From NCBI GenBank assembly GCA_016928775.1, contig JAFGKD010000091.1:23770-87769 (forward strand): DNA of 64,000 nt. The letters are read 5' to 3'. The stretch is from Candidatus Zhuqueibacterota bacterium. Its GTDB lineage: Bacteria > Zhuqueibacterota > Zhuqueibacteria > Residuimicrobiales > Krinioviventaceae. The position numbers and the translations under genes are program-made. Below, piece by piece: positions 24,689-33,635 of the stretch (position 1 is the stretch's first letter; every line of letters starts with the position of its first letter). The notes below the pieces were generated by a model, which saw only the letters and a program-made list of their open reading frames with translations, was not told where the DNA came from and ran no database searches.

Positions 24689-26167
24689 CTATTGACCGTC
24701 AATTTCTTTGAGTTTTAATTGCACCCATCGCACCGAGACGCCCAAAGATTGTGCGGTTCGCGTTCGATTACCATCAAACTCCTTCAAGCGACTGAGCAGT
24801 ATTTCTTTTTCGATTTCTTTCAAAGCGCCAAAAAAAGTCCGATGTCTGCTATCCTCCTCCAAGATAATATGCTCCGGTTCAAGCGTTTCGCCATCACATA
24901 AAATGAGTGCGCGATGCAGCACATTTTCAAGCTGACGAACGTTGCCCGGCCAGTCGAAATCCAGCAACCTGTTCAGCGTTGCTGCTGGCAAGCCAATTTT
25001 TCTCTTTTGTTTGTTTATAAAATGCTGTGCCAAAAGCAGTATATCCGAACGGCGCTCTCGAAGCGGCGGCAGCGTGATCGGAAAAACATTGAGCCGATAA
25101 TACAAGTCTTCGCGAAATCGGCCTTCATCGACAAGCTGCTTGAGGTCCTGATTTGTCGCGGTAATGATTCGAACATTGACTTGCTTGACCTGGGTGTCGC
25201 CGAGGCGGATGATTTCCTGACTTTGTACGACGCGTAGCAACTTGGCCTGCGTAGCAGCAGACACATCACCGATCTCGTCCAGGAAAAATGTGCCGTCAGA
25301 CGCCACTTCAAAAAGCCCTTTTTTGTCCGAGGCTGCGCCGGAAAAAGCCCCTTTTTTATAGCCGAAAAGCTCGCTCTCGAGCAGAGTGTCGGGAATCGAT
25401 CCGCAAAATTGCGCAATAAACGGCTTGTCCTTGCGACTGCTCAGTTTGTGAATCGCCTGCGCCGCCAGGTCTTTGCCCGTGCCACTTTCGCCCAACAATA
25501 AAACCGTGGCATCGGTTTTGGAAACCCGGTGAATGAGGTCTGCCACGCGTTGCATCGCCGGACTTTTACCAACCATATCCGGAATCGTATGTCTCATCTC
25601 GAGTTGATTGCGCAGAATCTGATTTTCATCGGTTAACGATTCCATGGTCATGATTTTATCCAGGGCCAGCGAAACCAAATTGGAGAAAAATTCGAGAAAT
25701 TTTAAATTTTCTTCAGTAAAGCCGGCGCGGTCGCCCTGACTGTCAAGAAGAATGACCCCCCAGATATGGCTGTTCAAAAATATGGGCACACCGATAATGG
25801 ACTTTATATCATGAATCTGAATGCTCTGAAATTGCGAAACAGTTGGGTCGCTGGTGACATCATGATACAGACACGGTTTTTGTGTGTCAATCACCCGGTT
25901 CAAAATACCGGACGAAAAGACGGTTAAATCCGAGATATCTTCTTTTTCAACATTGCGCGCTGCAATGATGACAAAATTATTGCCCTTTTCCCGCTTGGCG
26001 AATAAACCGCGTTCCGCATGCAACACATCAATGGCGAGGTCCAGAGAATCTGCCACCAGATTTTCATGATAGGTGGCATTATTCAGCATTTTGCTAATTT
26101 GCAGCAAAGCGTCAAACTGCTCTTGACGTAAATTTTCGAGATTTTTGACTGAAAGCTCTCTTGTCAC
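24689..26167 (-). CDS. GAF-domain sigma-54-dependent transcriptional activator
   Basis: This 492-residue protein contains a GAF domain (~20-165), an AAA+ core (Walker A GESGTGKDLAAQ, sigma-54 contact loop GAFSGA, Walker B FFLDEIGD, arginine region REDLYYRLNVFPI) and a Fis-type helix-turn-helix (NRTRTAQSLGVSVRWVQLKLKE). It uses ATP to open sigma-54 promoters. There is no receiver domain, so the signal likely enters through GAF or through phosphorylation by the adjacent kinase (inference). The contact loop has Ser for the usual Thr. A GTG start one base after the lipoprotein's stop implies tight coupling. Confidence 0.93.
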   Translation of the reverse strand: MTRELSVKNLENLRQEQFDALLQISKMLNNATYHENLVADSLDLAIDVLHAERGLFAKREKGNNFVIIAARNVEKEDISDLTVFSSGILNRVIDTQKPCLYHDVTSDPTVSQFQSIQIHDIKSIIGVPIFLNSHIWGVILLDSQGDRAGFTEENLKFLEFFSNLVSLALDKIMTMESLTDENQILRNQLEMRHTIPDMVGKSPAMQRVADLIHRVSKTDATVLLLGESGTGKDLAAQAIHKLSSRKDKPFIAQFCGSIPDTLLESELFGYKKGAFSGAASDKKGLFEVASDGTFFLDEIGDVSAATQAKLLRVVQSQEIIRLGDTQVKQVNVRIITATNQDLKQLVDEGRFREDLYYRLNVFPITLPPLRERRSDILLLAQHFINKQKRKIGLPAATLNRLLDFDWPGNVRQLENVLHRALILCDGETLEPEHIILEEDSRHRTFFGALKEIEKEILLSRLKEFDGNRTRTAQSLGVSVRWVQLKLKEIDGQ

Positions 26168-26168
26168 G

Positions 26169-27389
26169 TTATTCTACCACTTTAAATGCCGCCGGTTTGG
26201 AGCGGGACCGATTGTTAAATTCATCAACACACCAGATTTCCCACAAGTACTCTGCTGCCATGTTTAATTCAGCAACAACTGAACTGGTATCCGGAGGAAT
26301 CGATTGCGCCTCCCATACAAGTTCGGGCGCAAAATCATCATCCGTATAAATCTGGATGTGATAGCTAAAGGTAAAACGAGGATCAAATTGTCGCCATTTT
26401 AGCGTGACTGTTTTACCCACCTCTTCACTGTTGGTTGGCGATTCAATTTCAATTTCGTCGGTGATCACCCGCGCGATACGTTCCCGACCAAGCTGAAAGG
26501 TGTATCCATAACGATCAACAATATGGAGATTGAAATCATGCCCGGCCACATTTTGCATCGAAAACAATCCCAGATCCAAAGCCGAAAATGTGCGTTCAAA
26601 CAGCTTGTCCAGAACATTGTATTCGAGAGCGGCTTTTATATTGAGAGGATCACATATGATATAGACCGAGTCAATGTCGCCTTCAGAATCCAAAAGCTGC
26701 GCTTTTGTCTCCATCGTAAAGGTCTGATCGCGCCCGTAGTGATTTATGGTCACGCAGCACAACGAAAAGCCGTTCAATACGGGATTTGCATTCAAAAAGG
26801 CATCCTGGACGACCGGTTCATTCTCCGGCCACTCGATGTCGATTTCAATCGTTCGATACCCGTCCTTTTCAAATATCAGCAGACCATCCCGTTGAACAGG
26901 CTGTTCAAACAGATAAAAGCCGCTTTGATCGGTGAACGTGTATTGCTGTCCCGGTTGCCAGGTAACTTTGACCCCGGCTATCGGGCTGGGCGGCGGACGT
27001 TGTGTTGAAACTCGGCCGCTCAATATCGGCTCAGGACGCAAGGACATATCAACCTCAACAATATCGCGATTTTTCCACTCGACCCGAATAGAGTCCGCAA
27101 TAAATCCGGCTTTGGAAAAATGTAGCCAGCCATCCCGAGAACTGATTTTTTCAAAAACATAACGTCCATCGGCACCTGTGTGCGTGACAAGACTACTGTT
27201 CCATACAACTTGCACATCCTGTAGAAATAAAGCCGGAGTTGTACGCGATTGCACTGTGCCCCCGAGCGTGGCCCATTGAACGGTCGAATTTTGTGGATCA
27301 AGCGGATTTTTATGCGGCGCGTTGCAAGCCAGGCTCAGCAAAAATGTGGCCAGAGCACCCAGCAGAATATGTCGTTTGGGTTTCGCCAT
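26169..27389 (-). CDS. Lipoprotein with carboxypeptidase-regulatory-like domains
   Basis: This 406-residue protein has a lipobox (FLLSLAC, then NAPHKNP). Two repeats of the CarboxypepD-regulatory type follow (HTGADGRYVFEKISSRDGWLHFSKAGF and FTDQSGFYLFEQPVQRDGLLIFEKDGY). The C-terminal FN3-like region includes FTFSYHIQIYTDDDF and EYLWEIWCVDEF. It has no catalytic residues and is probably a periplasmic or outer-membrane binding/sensor lipoprotein. It is the first gene of the lipoprotein-activator-kinase operon, so it could deliver the signal to the kinase's PEGA domains (inference). Confidence 0.85.
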   Translation of the reverse strand: MAKPKRHILLGALATFLLSLACNAPHKNPLDPQNSTVQWATLGGTVQSRTTPALFLQDVQVVWNSSLVTHTGADGRYVFEKISSRDGWLHFSKAGFIADSIRVEWKNRDIVEVDMSLRPEPILSGRVSTQRPPPSPIAGVKVTWQPGQQYTFTDQSGFYLFEQPVQRDGLLIFEKDGYRTIEIDIEWPENEPVVQDAFLNANPVLNGFSLCCVTINHYGRDQTFTMETKAQLLDSEGDIDSVYIICDPLNIKAALEYNVLDKLFERTFSALDLGLFSMQNVAGHDFNLHIVDRYGYTFQLGRERIARVITDEIEIESPTNSEEVGKTVTLKWRQFDPRFTFSYHIQIYTDDDFAPELVWEAQSIPPDTSSVVAELNMAAEYLWEIWCVDEFNNRSRSKPAAFKVVE

Positions 27390-27506
27390 TTGTTTCCATT
27401 AATACTATAGGTATCGAAAAATACTGAAAAGTTTTTTTTTTCAAAAGGAAAAGTTACCGAATTATAACAAGGTTTCCAACTCATTGCTTGTATCGAAAAA
27501 TAAACC

Positions 27507-27535
27507 TTGATTTTTACGATCTTGTGTCCTAAACT
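27507..27535 (+). promoter_or_regulatory. Promoter for the SNF2 helicase gene
   Basis: TTGATT, a 17-base spacer, TAAACT, 36 bases before the ATG. It also fits TTG-N20-TAnnnT. The gap is shared with the divergent lipoprotein gene. Confidence 0.5.
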
Positions 27536-27570
27536 AAACGTTTGATTTTGGAACAAATTGACTGGACATA

Positions 27571-30500
27571 ATGAAGTTAACCATAGAACGTATACGACGA
27601 GAATCCGGCAGCGATATATTTCGTCGTGGTGAAAAATATTACAAGAACAAACGCGTCACCCTGATCAACATCGAGCTGGATAAAATCGAAGCGGAGGTTG
27701 AAGGGACGACAATGTCTTATCACGTGAACATTCAGGAGATCGGTGAGAACTTGTACTCAAGCTGCACCTGCCCGTATTGGACGACCTGCAAACATGTTGT
27801 GGCCACACTTTTGGAAGCCAAAGACTGGTACGAAGAAAATGCCGACGACCTGTTATCTTCACGCACCCGCCCACCATGGAAAAAGTTTTTTGAAAAAATG
27901 TTGGGCACCGATTCCTCGTTTAAGGGACCCATTCAGCAATGGCGAGTGATTTTTTTAATCGATTTGAATGCCGAATCATGGTCTCTTATGCCACAAAAAG
28001 CCTATATTAAAAAGAATGGTTTTTTAGGTCGTTTTTCCAATATCGGCGATTTTGATCTTACAAGTAATGAACTTATCTATTCGCCAAATGATCCGATTGT
28101 TGTCTCTCATATTCAAAAAATCGAACAACAGAATAATTCATTTTATAACAATCGTTACTTTGGGCGCTCATCTTTTAATAGTTTGCAGGCGTATCATTAT
28201 CGTTACGGCAGCCGTCTGGGTCCGCTTTTTGATTTATTACACAACAGCATCGTTTACAAATCACCGTTTGAGGATCAATTAGCACCCGTCAAATTTGCGC
28301 GAGAAACTGCGCAGATCCATTTTTCTTTCAAACGCGACAATGGCGCCTATCATTTGATTCCTGCCATCACTTTTAAAGGCAACAAAGAACTCCTGGATGC
28401 CAGCTACAAGGTGCTCACCGAGAATCCCGTTTGGCTGCTCAAGGATTTAACCTTGATCAAGATCGCCAATCTTGACCATGCCAATCTGCTGGTACCTTTT
28501 ACCAAAACAAATATTACGTTGTCCATTCCGGAAGATGAATTCCCCGCCTTTCTGGAAAGTGTCTACCCCAGGCTGAGAAAATACGCCTCCATACCCCTGC
28601 CCGACTCTTTGAATATTTCTCTATTGGATCAGGTGACGCGAAAAAAAATCGTGCTGCGTGAAAATGAACGTCACCTTGAAATCTCGCTCAAGTTTGACTA
28701 TGGTCGATATGAAATTGACTATAACGATTCGCAGGAATCCTGCTTTAAAAAAGATGGGCATTCTGTTGTACAAATTGTCCGTGACCAGGCGTTCGAGGAC
28801 AAGGCGTGGAACACTTTGGTCAGCACCGGCTTGAAGGATGATCCAAAAGGTGGTCTGCACATCGTTGATTCCAAAGCATTAAAGTGGTTATTTAAAAATT
28901 TGCCCACCTTGTCAGCCGACGGTTTTTGCATTGTTGGCCGAGAATCTCTCCAGCGCTATAAAGTCCGAACGGGCGAACCCAAAGTTCGTATTGGCGTCAG
29001 CTCACAAATTGACTGGTTTGACTTGAATGTTCAAATTGATATAGACGGTGTTGCTCTGAATCTTCGAGAATTACGAAAAGCTATTCGGGGTAACTCTCAC
29101 TACGTCAAGCTGGCTGACAAGAGTATCGCGCAATTATCGGATGAGTGGTTCGCACGGTTTCAGCACCTGTTCAATTTTACCGAGGCGGAAGAGACAACGA
29201 TCAAAGTTTCGCCTTACCATGCCACGCTTATTGACAAGCTCTTTGAGCAGGCTGATCAATTTGAGGCCGATGAAAAATTCCGCGCGAGTGTGGCACGATT
29301 GAGCTCGTTTGATGGTATTCGCAAGAAATCGCTGCCCAAAAAACTAAAAGGTGAATTGCGTCCTTATCAAAAGGCGGGTTATAACTGGCTCTATTTTTTG
29401 CAAGAATATGGATTTGGCGGTTGTCTCGCTGATGATATGGGATTGGGCAAAACGGTGCAAACGCTGGCTGTGCTGATGAATGATAAACAGCACGGCAACA
29501 AAAGACCGTCTCTGATTGTTTGCCCGACCTCGGTTGTTTACAATTGGGAAAAAGAAGTACAAAAATTTACGCCAGATTTGACTGTGCTCATTCACGCGGG
29601 ATTACAGCGGGACCATGACACGGCACATTTCGACGACTATGACATTATTTTGACCAGTTATGGGATCATGCGACGTGATGCACACTTTTTGAAAGACTAT
29701 GTTTTTCACTATGTGATTTTGGATGAATCACAAAAGATTAAAAATCCATTATCGCAAACCTCAAAAGCGGCGCGCTTGCTGCGCTCAGACCAAAAACTGG
29801 TGTTGACCGGCACCCCGGTTGAGAATAATACTCAAGAACTTTGGGCGCAATTTGCCTTTTTGAATCCCGGCTTGCTGAGCTCTCTGTACACCTATAAACG
29901 TATGTTCGCGAATCCGATCGAAAAGAGAAAGGATGCCGGCGCAGCCGCTTTTCTTCGCGATATGATCTTCCCGTTTATCCTGCGCCGCACAAAAGAGGGT
30001 GTAGCGCGTGAATTGCCGCCAAAAGTTGAGCAGACATACTATTGTGCCATGAGTCCGGCGCAGGAGAGGTTGTATATATATTGGCGCGATTTCTATCGTG
30101 CCAAAATTCTTGACAAGATTGACGCGGTCGGCTTAAACAAAGCACGCATCAATGTGCTGGAAGGTTTGGTCAAACTGCGCCAAATATCATGTCATCCTTA
30201 TCTCGTCGATAAAAGCATGTTCGAAGATTCGGGCAAGTTTGAATCACTCAAGGAGTTTATTGAAGAAATCCTTGCCGAAAATCACAAGGTGCTTGTTTTT
30301 TCCCAGTTTGTCAAAATGTTACGATTGATCCGGCATTACCTGGACGAGCGAACGATCACCTACGAATACCTGGACGGGCACACAACGCATCGGATGAATC
30401 ATGTTGATCGTTTTCAGAACGATCCCGAAATCCGAATTTTCCTCATCAGCCTGAAAGCTGGCGGGGTTGGTCTGAATCTGACGGCAGCGGATTACGTGAT

Positions 30501-30735
30501 TCACTACGATCCCTGGTGGAATCCCGCGGTCGAGGTACAGGCGACCGATCGGGCGCATCGCATTGGTCAGGATAAAAAAGTGTTTGTCTATCGCCTGATC
30601 ACCAAGGATTCGGTGGAAGAAAAGATGCTCGAACTGCAAACGCGCAAGAAAAAACTGGTCTCCGACTTGATCACTACGGATAGCAGCTTTTTTAAATCGC
30701 TCACCCGGGATGATATTGAAATACTGTTCGGATAA
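27571..30735 (+). CDS. SWIM zinc-finger SNF2-family helicase
   Basis: This 1054-residue protein has an N-terminal SWIM zinc finger (CTCPYWTTCKHVVATLL, C-x-C-xn-C-x-H), a ~450-residue linker and an SNF2 ATPase. Visible motifs are I (DDMGLGKTVQTLA), II (DESQKIKN), III (LTGTPVENN) and the helicase C half (VFSQFVKML, LISLKAGGVGLNLT, DRAHRIGQ). Bacterial RapA/HepA-like members remodel nucleoprotein or RNA polymerase complexes. The exact client is unknown. It has its own promoter, and a small unknown follows after 33 bases. No restriction or defence neighbours are present. Confidence 0.94.
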   Translation: MKLTIERIRRESGSDIFRRGEKYYKNKRVTLINIELDKIEAEVEGTTMSYHVNIQEIGENLYSSCTCPYWTTCKHVVATLLEAKDWYEENADDLLSSRTRPPWKKFFEKMLGTDSSFKGPIQQWRVIFLIDLNAESWSLMPQKAYIKKNGFLGRFSNIGDFDLTSNELIYSPNDPIVVSHIQKIEQQNNSFYNNRYFGRSSFNSLQAYHYRYGSRLGPLFDLLHNSIVYKSPFEDQLAPVKFARETAQIHFSFKRDNGAYHLIPAITFKGNKELLDASYKVLTENPVWLLKDLTLIKIANLDHANLLVPFTKTNITLSIPEDEFPAFLESVYPRLRKYASIPLPDSLNISLLDQVTRKKIVLRENERHLEISLKFDYGRYEIDYNDSQESCFKKDGHSVVQIVRDQAFEDKAWNTLVSTGLKDDPKGGLHIVDSKALKWLFKNLPTLSADGFCIVGRESLQRYKVRTGEPKVRIGVSSQIDWFDLNVQIDIDGVALNLRELRKAIRGNSHYVKLADKSIAQLSDEWFARFQHLFNFTEAEETTIKVSPYHATLIDKLFEQADQFEADEKFRASVARLSSFDGIRKKSLPKKLKGELRPYQKAGYNWLYFLQEYGFGGCLADDMGLGKTVQTLAVLMNDKQHGNKRPSLIVCPTSVVYNWEKEVQKFTPDLTVLIHAGLQRDHDTAHFDDYDIILTSYGIMRRDAHFLKDYVFHYVILDESQKIKNPLSQTSKAARLLRSDQKLVLTGTPVENNTQELWAQFAFLNPGLLSSLYTYKRMFANPIEKRKDAGAAAFLRDMIFPFILRRTKEGVARELPPKVEQTYYCAMSPAQERLYIYWRDFYRAKILDKIDAVGLNKARINVLEGLVKLRQISCHPYLVDKSMFEDSGKFESLKEFIEEILAENHKVLVFSQFVKMLRLIRHYLDERTITYEYLDGHTTHRMNHVDRFQNDPEIRIFLISLKAGGVGLNLTAADYVIHYDPWWNPAVEVQATDRAHRIGQDKKVFVYRLITKDSVEEKMLELQTRKKKLVSDLITTDSSFFKSLTRDDIEILFG

Positions 30736-30768
30736 ATCCATAAAGCTTAATCAACGAGGGAGCTACCG

Positions 30769-31215
30769 ATGCATATCACCTGTCTCGATGTCACAATAAG
30801 CGACGATGATTTAAACAGCGTTATCTCCCGACATGTGCCAATGAATAATAAAATTTCCAATATCCGCGCGGCGCTGGAGGATAACCACCTCATTTTCACC
30901 GGCCACATCCGAGTCCTGCTGACCATGAATTTTCGAGCCGCTTTTGCAATCTCTTTTACAGAAAAAGAAATTATCGCACGACTCACCGATATTCACCCCA
31001 TGAGCGGTTTGGTGCAGCAGTTTAAAAGCAAAATACTGCAAAAGATAGTGGCATTTGCGCCGTTCGCCAGACTGGATGAAAAAAACGAGTCCATTCGAAT
31101 CCAGGTCAATGAGATAGTAAAGAACTATGGCTTGAAGACAAATTTATCCGTTGCGGACCTGGCAGTTGCGGAAAAATCATTGACATTAAAGTTGACGGGC
31201 ACAATCAATTTATAA
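30769..31215 (+). CDS. Small protein of unknown function
   Basis: This protein has 148 residues and no recognisable motif. It has no signal peptide and looks like mixed alpha/beta (VTISDDDLNSVISRHV, IRVLLTMNFRAAFAISF, FKSKILQKIVAFAPF, then SLTLKLTGTINL). A distant resemblance to lipid-binding LmeA/DUF2993-type proteins crossed my mind but is not defensible. GAGGGAG precedes the ATG at good distance. It follows the SNF2 gene after 33 bases and is probably co-transcribed. A short stem (GGCTTT/AAAGCC) lies just past the stop. Confidence 0.55.
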   Translation: MHITCLDVTISDDDLNSVISRHVPMNNKISNIRAALEDNHLIFTGHIRVLLTMNFRAAFAISFTEKEIIARLTDIHPMSGLVQQFKSKILQKIVAFAPFARLDEKNESIRIQVNEIVKNYGLKTNLSVADLAVAEKSLTLKLTGTINL

Positions 31216-31269
31216 TGGTGAGGCTTTGAAAAAGCCAGCATACTAAATGCCGAACAACAGTCAATTTTT

Positions 31270-31968
31270 TCAATCTCTGCCGCCAAATCGCCACCAAAAT
31301 CCGAGAATCGGGGAGATGAAGGCGTTGGTACGTCCTTTGGGATTATAGTACGCCACACCCAATTTTAATCGAAATGTTTTCCATCCCCAGAGCACAGCGC
31401 CTCCAACTCGCGCTCCACGAAACGTAAAATCATAGCCACCATCAAGCAGAAACTTTGTCCTGTTCGAATAGCTGTATTCCACACCAGCATCCGCGCTCGT
31501 ACCTCGCCAAAAATCTTGCGGCTCGGCGTCCTGCACGCCATCATCACCCATAAACGCCGACAAATTCAGGCTGGCGTGAAATTGCGTCGTAGGTGAAAGC
31601 GGTCGACTGTAGGCGATAAATGGATACCAGCTGATATAGGTCGCATCTTGTCCGTAGAGTTTGGTTCTTGTTTGCCCGACACCCACTCCAGCAGCGACAT
31701 TGTGGATCGAATTATCTAAAAGCTTTACGCGCGCATTTGCGTTCGGCGAACCCAATAAAAAAGTGAGCACATTTGACCCAATTTGAATTTTATCAGAGAC
31801 TCCAAATGCGAGCGGTCCCAGGCCAATCTGAAATTCACCTTTATTCAAGGTATGCGCGGTTGGCATCGCAACGTTGTTGGTGATGGGCCGGTTTTCAAAT
31901 CCAGTTTGGGCTGAACAGTAACCGACAAAAAGTATTACCAGAGTAAAAATTACATTCTTGCTTGACAT
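31270..31968 (-). CDS. Outer-membrane beta-barrel protein
   Basis: This 232-residue protein has a signal peptide (VIFTLVILFVGYCSA). Its strands are amphipathic and aromatic-rich throughout (LNKGEFQIGLGPLAFGV, FRLKLGVAYYNPKG, SPILGFWWRFGG). It ends like an outer-membrane protein, apart from a terminal RD. No specific porin family is recognised. GAGGTGCGCC precedes the ATG. It is convergent with the small unknown and follows the sulfatase gene after 45 bases on the same strand, so it may be co-transcribed. Confidence 0.75.
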   Translation of the reverse strand: MSSKNVIFTLVILFVGYCSAQTGFENRPITNNVAMPTAHTLNKGEFQIGLGPLAFGVSDKIQIGSNVLTFLLGSPNANARVKLLDNSIHNVAAGVGVGQTRTKLYGQDATYISWYPFIAYSRPLSPTTQFHASLNLSAFMGDDGVQDAEPQDFWRGTSADAGVEYSYSNRTKFLLDGGYDFTFRGARVGGAVLWGWKTFRLKLGVAYYNPKGRTNAFISPILGFWWRFGGRD

Positions 31969-32013
31969 GGCGCACCTCGTATTTTATCATTCCCTGACGC
32001 CGGGATGAAATTT

Positions 32014-33348
32014 TTACGAGGATGCGGGATTGTTGTTTCGGCATTCCTGAGCATCAATCACGTGCTGCAACCGCGCTCTCATCTCCAAAGCAGGCGCATC
32101 GAGCGAGGTGATATCGAGGGGTTGTTGTTCCAGTACATCGTTGTCAATATCGTAAAATTCACCGCTGCGATAGAGCTTGTAGCGATGTGTACGGGCAAAG
32201 ACGCGCGCCTCTTTTTCCTGACCGGATCGCGAATACCAGCAGTAAATCGATTCCCGCGGCGAACCGGATTTGCCTTGCAATTGCGGCCAAAAGGACACTC
32301 CATCGAGTGAAGGAGCCTTTGGAATCGGAATATCTGCAGCCTGGCACAATGTCGGCAAGACATCGCAAAAATCAACCAGGTCGCGGCACACCTCGCCGGC
32401 GATGACAGTTCCCGGCCAGTTGGCAATCAGCGGGACGCGGGTGCCCGCATCCGTGGTGTGCCCCTTGGCGCCGGCTACCTGCCGACCATTTAACACGGAC
32501 ACGATCGGTTCATCCGTGCCATTGTCACCTGTGAACAGAATCAATGTTCTTTCGCGCAAGCCCAGGGCTTGCAGCTTGTTCACCACTTTGCCCACCATCT
32601 TGTCCATGCAGCGCACCATGTCAGCAAAATATTTTGGATCGCCTTTGTAGGCTAAAGAACCCCTGTCTGTCGGATCCCAATCTGACGACTCCGGTGTTGG
32701 CACAAACGGACAATGGGTGAGGATCATCGGATAGTAAGCAAAAAATGGCTGATCCAAATGCCGTTCGATAAAATCACACAAAAAATCGCTCACCACATCG
32801 GGGCCGAATTCGCCATTGTTGAAATCCACAGGCTCCCCATTGATTTCCAATTTCGGATTCGGATAGCGCGTATCGTGACCGTCCTCGTCGGTGCGGCCGC
32901 GGCGATGCTGCCACAGACACGATTCGTCAAAACCAAAATGCTGCGGCGAATCCGTTTCTTTTCCGAGCTGCCATTTGCCGGCAACGCAGGTGGCGTATCC
33001 CTGCTGCTTGAAGAGATGCGCAAATGTGGTCTGGTTACGGTCCAGGATGCCGAACCTCCTGTAATTGCGCACGTTGTAAATGCCGGTCATGATTTTCACT
33101 CGCGACGGCGTGCACAGGGGTTGGGCGTAACAGTGTTCGAATCGCACGCCGGTCGCGGCCAGGTCATCAAGGGCGGGCGTTGCATAGGATGTCCCGCCAT
33201 TGGCACGGATGCACTCGTAGCCGAGGTCATCGGCCACAATCAGCAGGATATTGGGCTTTTGGATGCCGGGTTTTGCGCAGCGCCTGGTCAGCGCGGCCGT
33301 CGCAAGTCCGGCCAGGGCAGCAGTTTTTAAAAACTGGCGTCGTTGCAT
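32014..33348 (-). CDS. Tat-exported arylsulfatase-family sulfatase
   Basis: This 444-residue sulfatase removes sulfate esters, probably from glycans. A twin-arginine signal (MQRRQFLKTAALAGLATAA) is followed by NILLIVADDLGYE (metal Asp pair), the active-site motif CTPSR, whose Cys becomes formylglycine, then GKWQLG and FTGDNGTDE. The Cys-type motif suits either oxygen-dependent FGE or the anaerobic maturase at 11478-12725. The substrate is not predictable. It is divergent from the kinase-PD40 gene. Confidence 0.94.
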   Translation of the reverse strand: MQRRQFLKTAALAGLATAALTRRCAKPGIQKPNILLIVADDLGYECIRANGGTSYATPALDDLAATGVRFEHCYAQPLCTPSRVKIMTGIYNVRNYRRFGILDRNQTTFAHLFKQQGYATCVAGKWQLGKETDSPQHFGFDESCLWQHRRGRTDEDGHDTRYPNPKLEINGEPVDFNNGEFGPDVVSDFLCDFIERHLDQPFFAYYPMILTHCPFVPTPESSDWDPTDRGSLAYKGDPKYFADMVRCMDKMVGKVVNKLQALGLRERTLILFTGDNGTDEPIVSVLNGRQVAGAKGHTTDAGTRVPLIANWPGTVIAGEVCRDLVDFCDVLPTLCQAADIPIPKAPSLDGVSFWPQLQGKSGSPRESIYCWYSRSGQEKEARVFARTHRYKLYRSGEFYDIDNDVLEQQPLDITSLDAPALEMRARLQHVIDAQECRNNNPASS

Positions 33349-33391
33349 ACTGTTATTTCCTTGGCAGGACAGACTGATAATATATTCCTTT

Positions 33392-33422
33392 CTAAACTAA
33401 AAGAAATTTTGCAAATAGCCAA
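33392..33422 (-). promoter_or_regulatory. Candidate promoter for the sulfatase gene
   Basis: The minus strand reads TTG, 20 bases, TAGTTTAG, close to the FCB-type TTG/TAnnTTTG signal and about 40 bases before the ATG. Confidence 0.35.
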
Positions 33423-33635
33423 AGAATTTTACTTTTTATTCGTGTTTGCTTTCTCAGCGATTCTTGGCGATCCCAAATGATAGAGCCATTTTTCTCTTTG
33501 AATATGCCGAGGTACATTGTATATTTTTCTATATTAGAGAAGGAGATAGCATGCCAACAATTTTGTTTATTAACGGATGGCGTTTTTTCTTTTGTGCAAA
33601 CGAAAATACGGAACCAATACATAAATCACGAAAAC

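Noticed and set aside
31222-31236. Short stem GGCTTT/AAAGCC between convergent genes as a terminator
   Set aside because: It is only 6 bp, with no U-tract on either side.
32713-33330. 205-residue plus-strand ORF
   Set aside because: It is antisense to the sulfatase active-site region.
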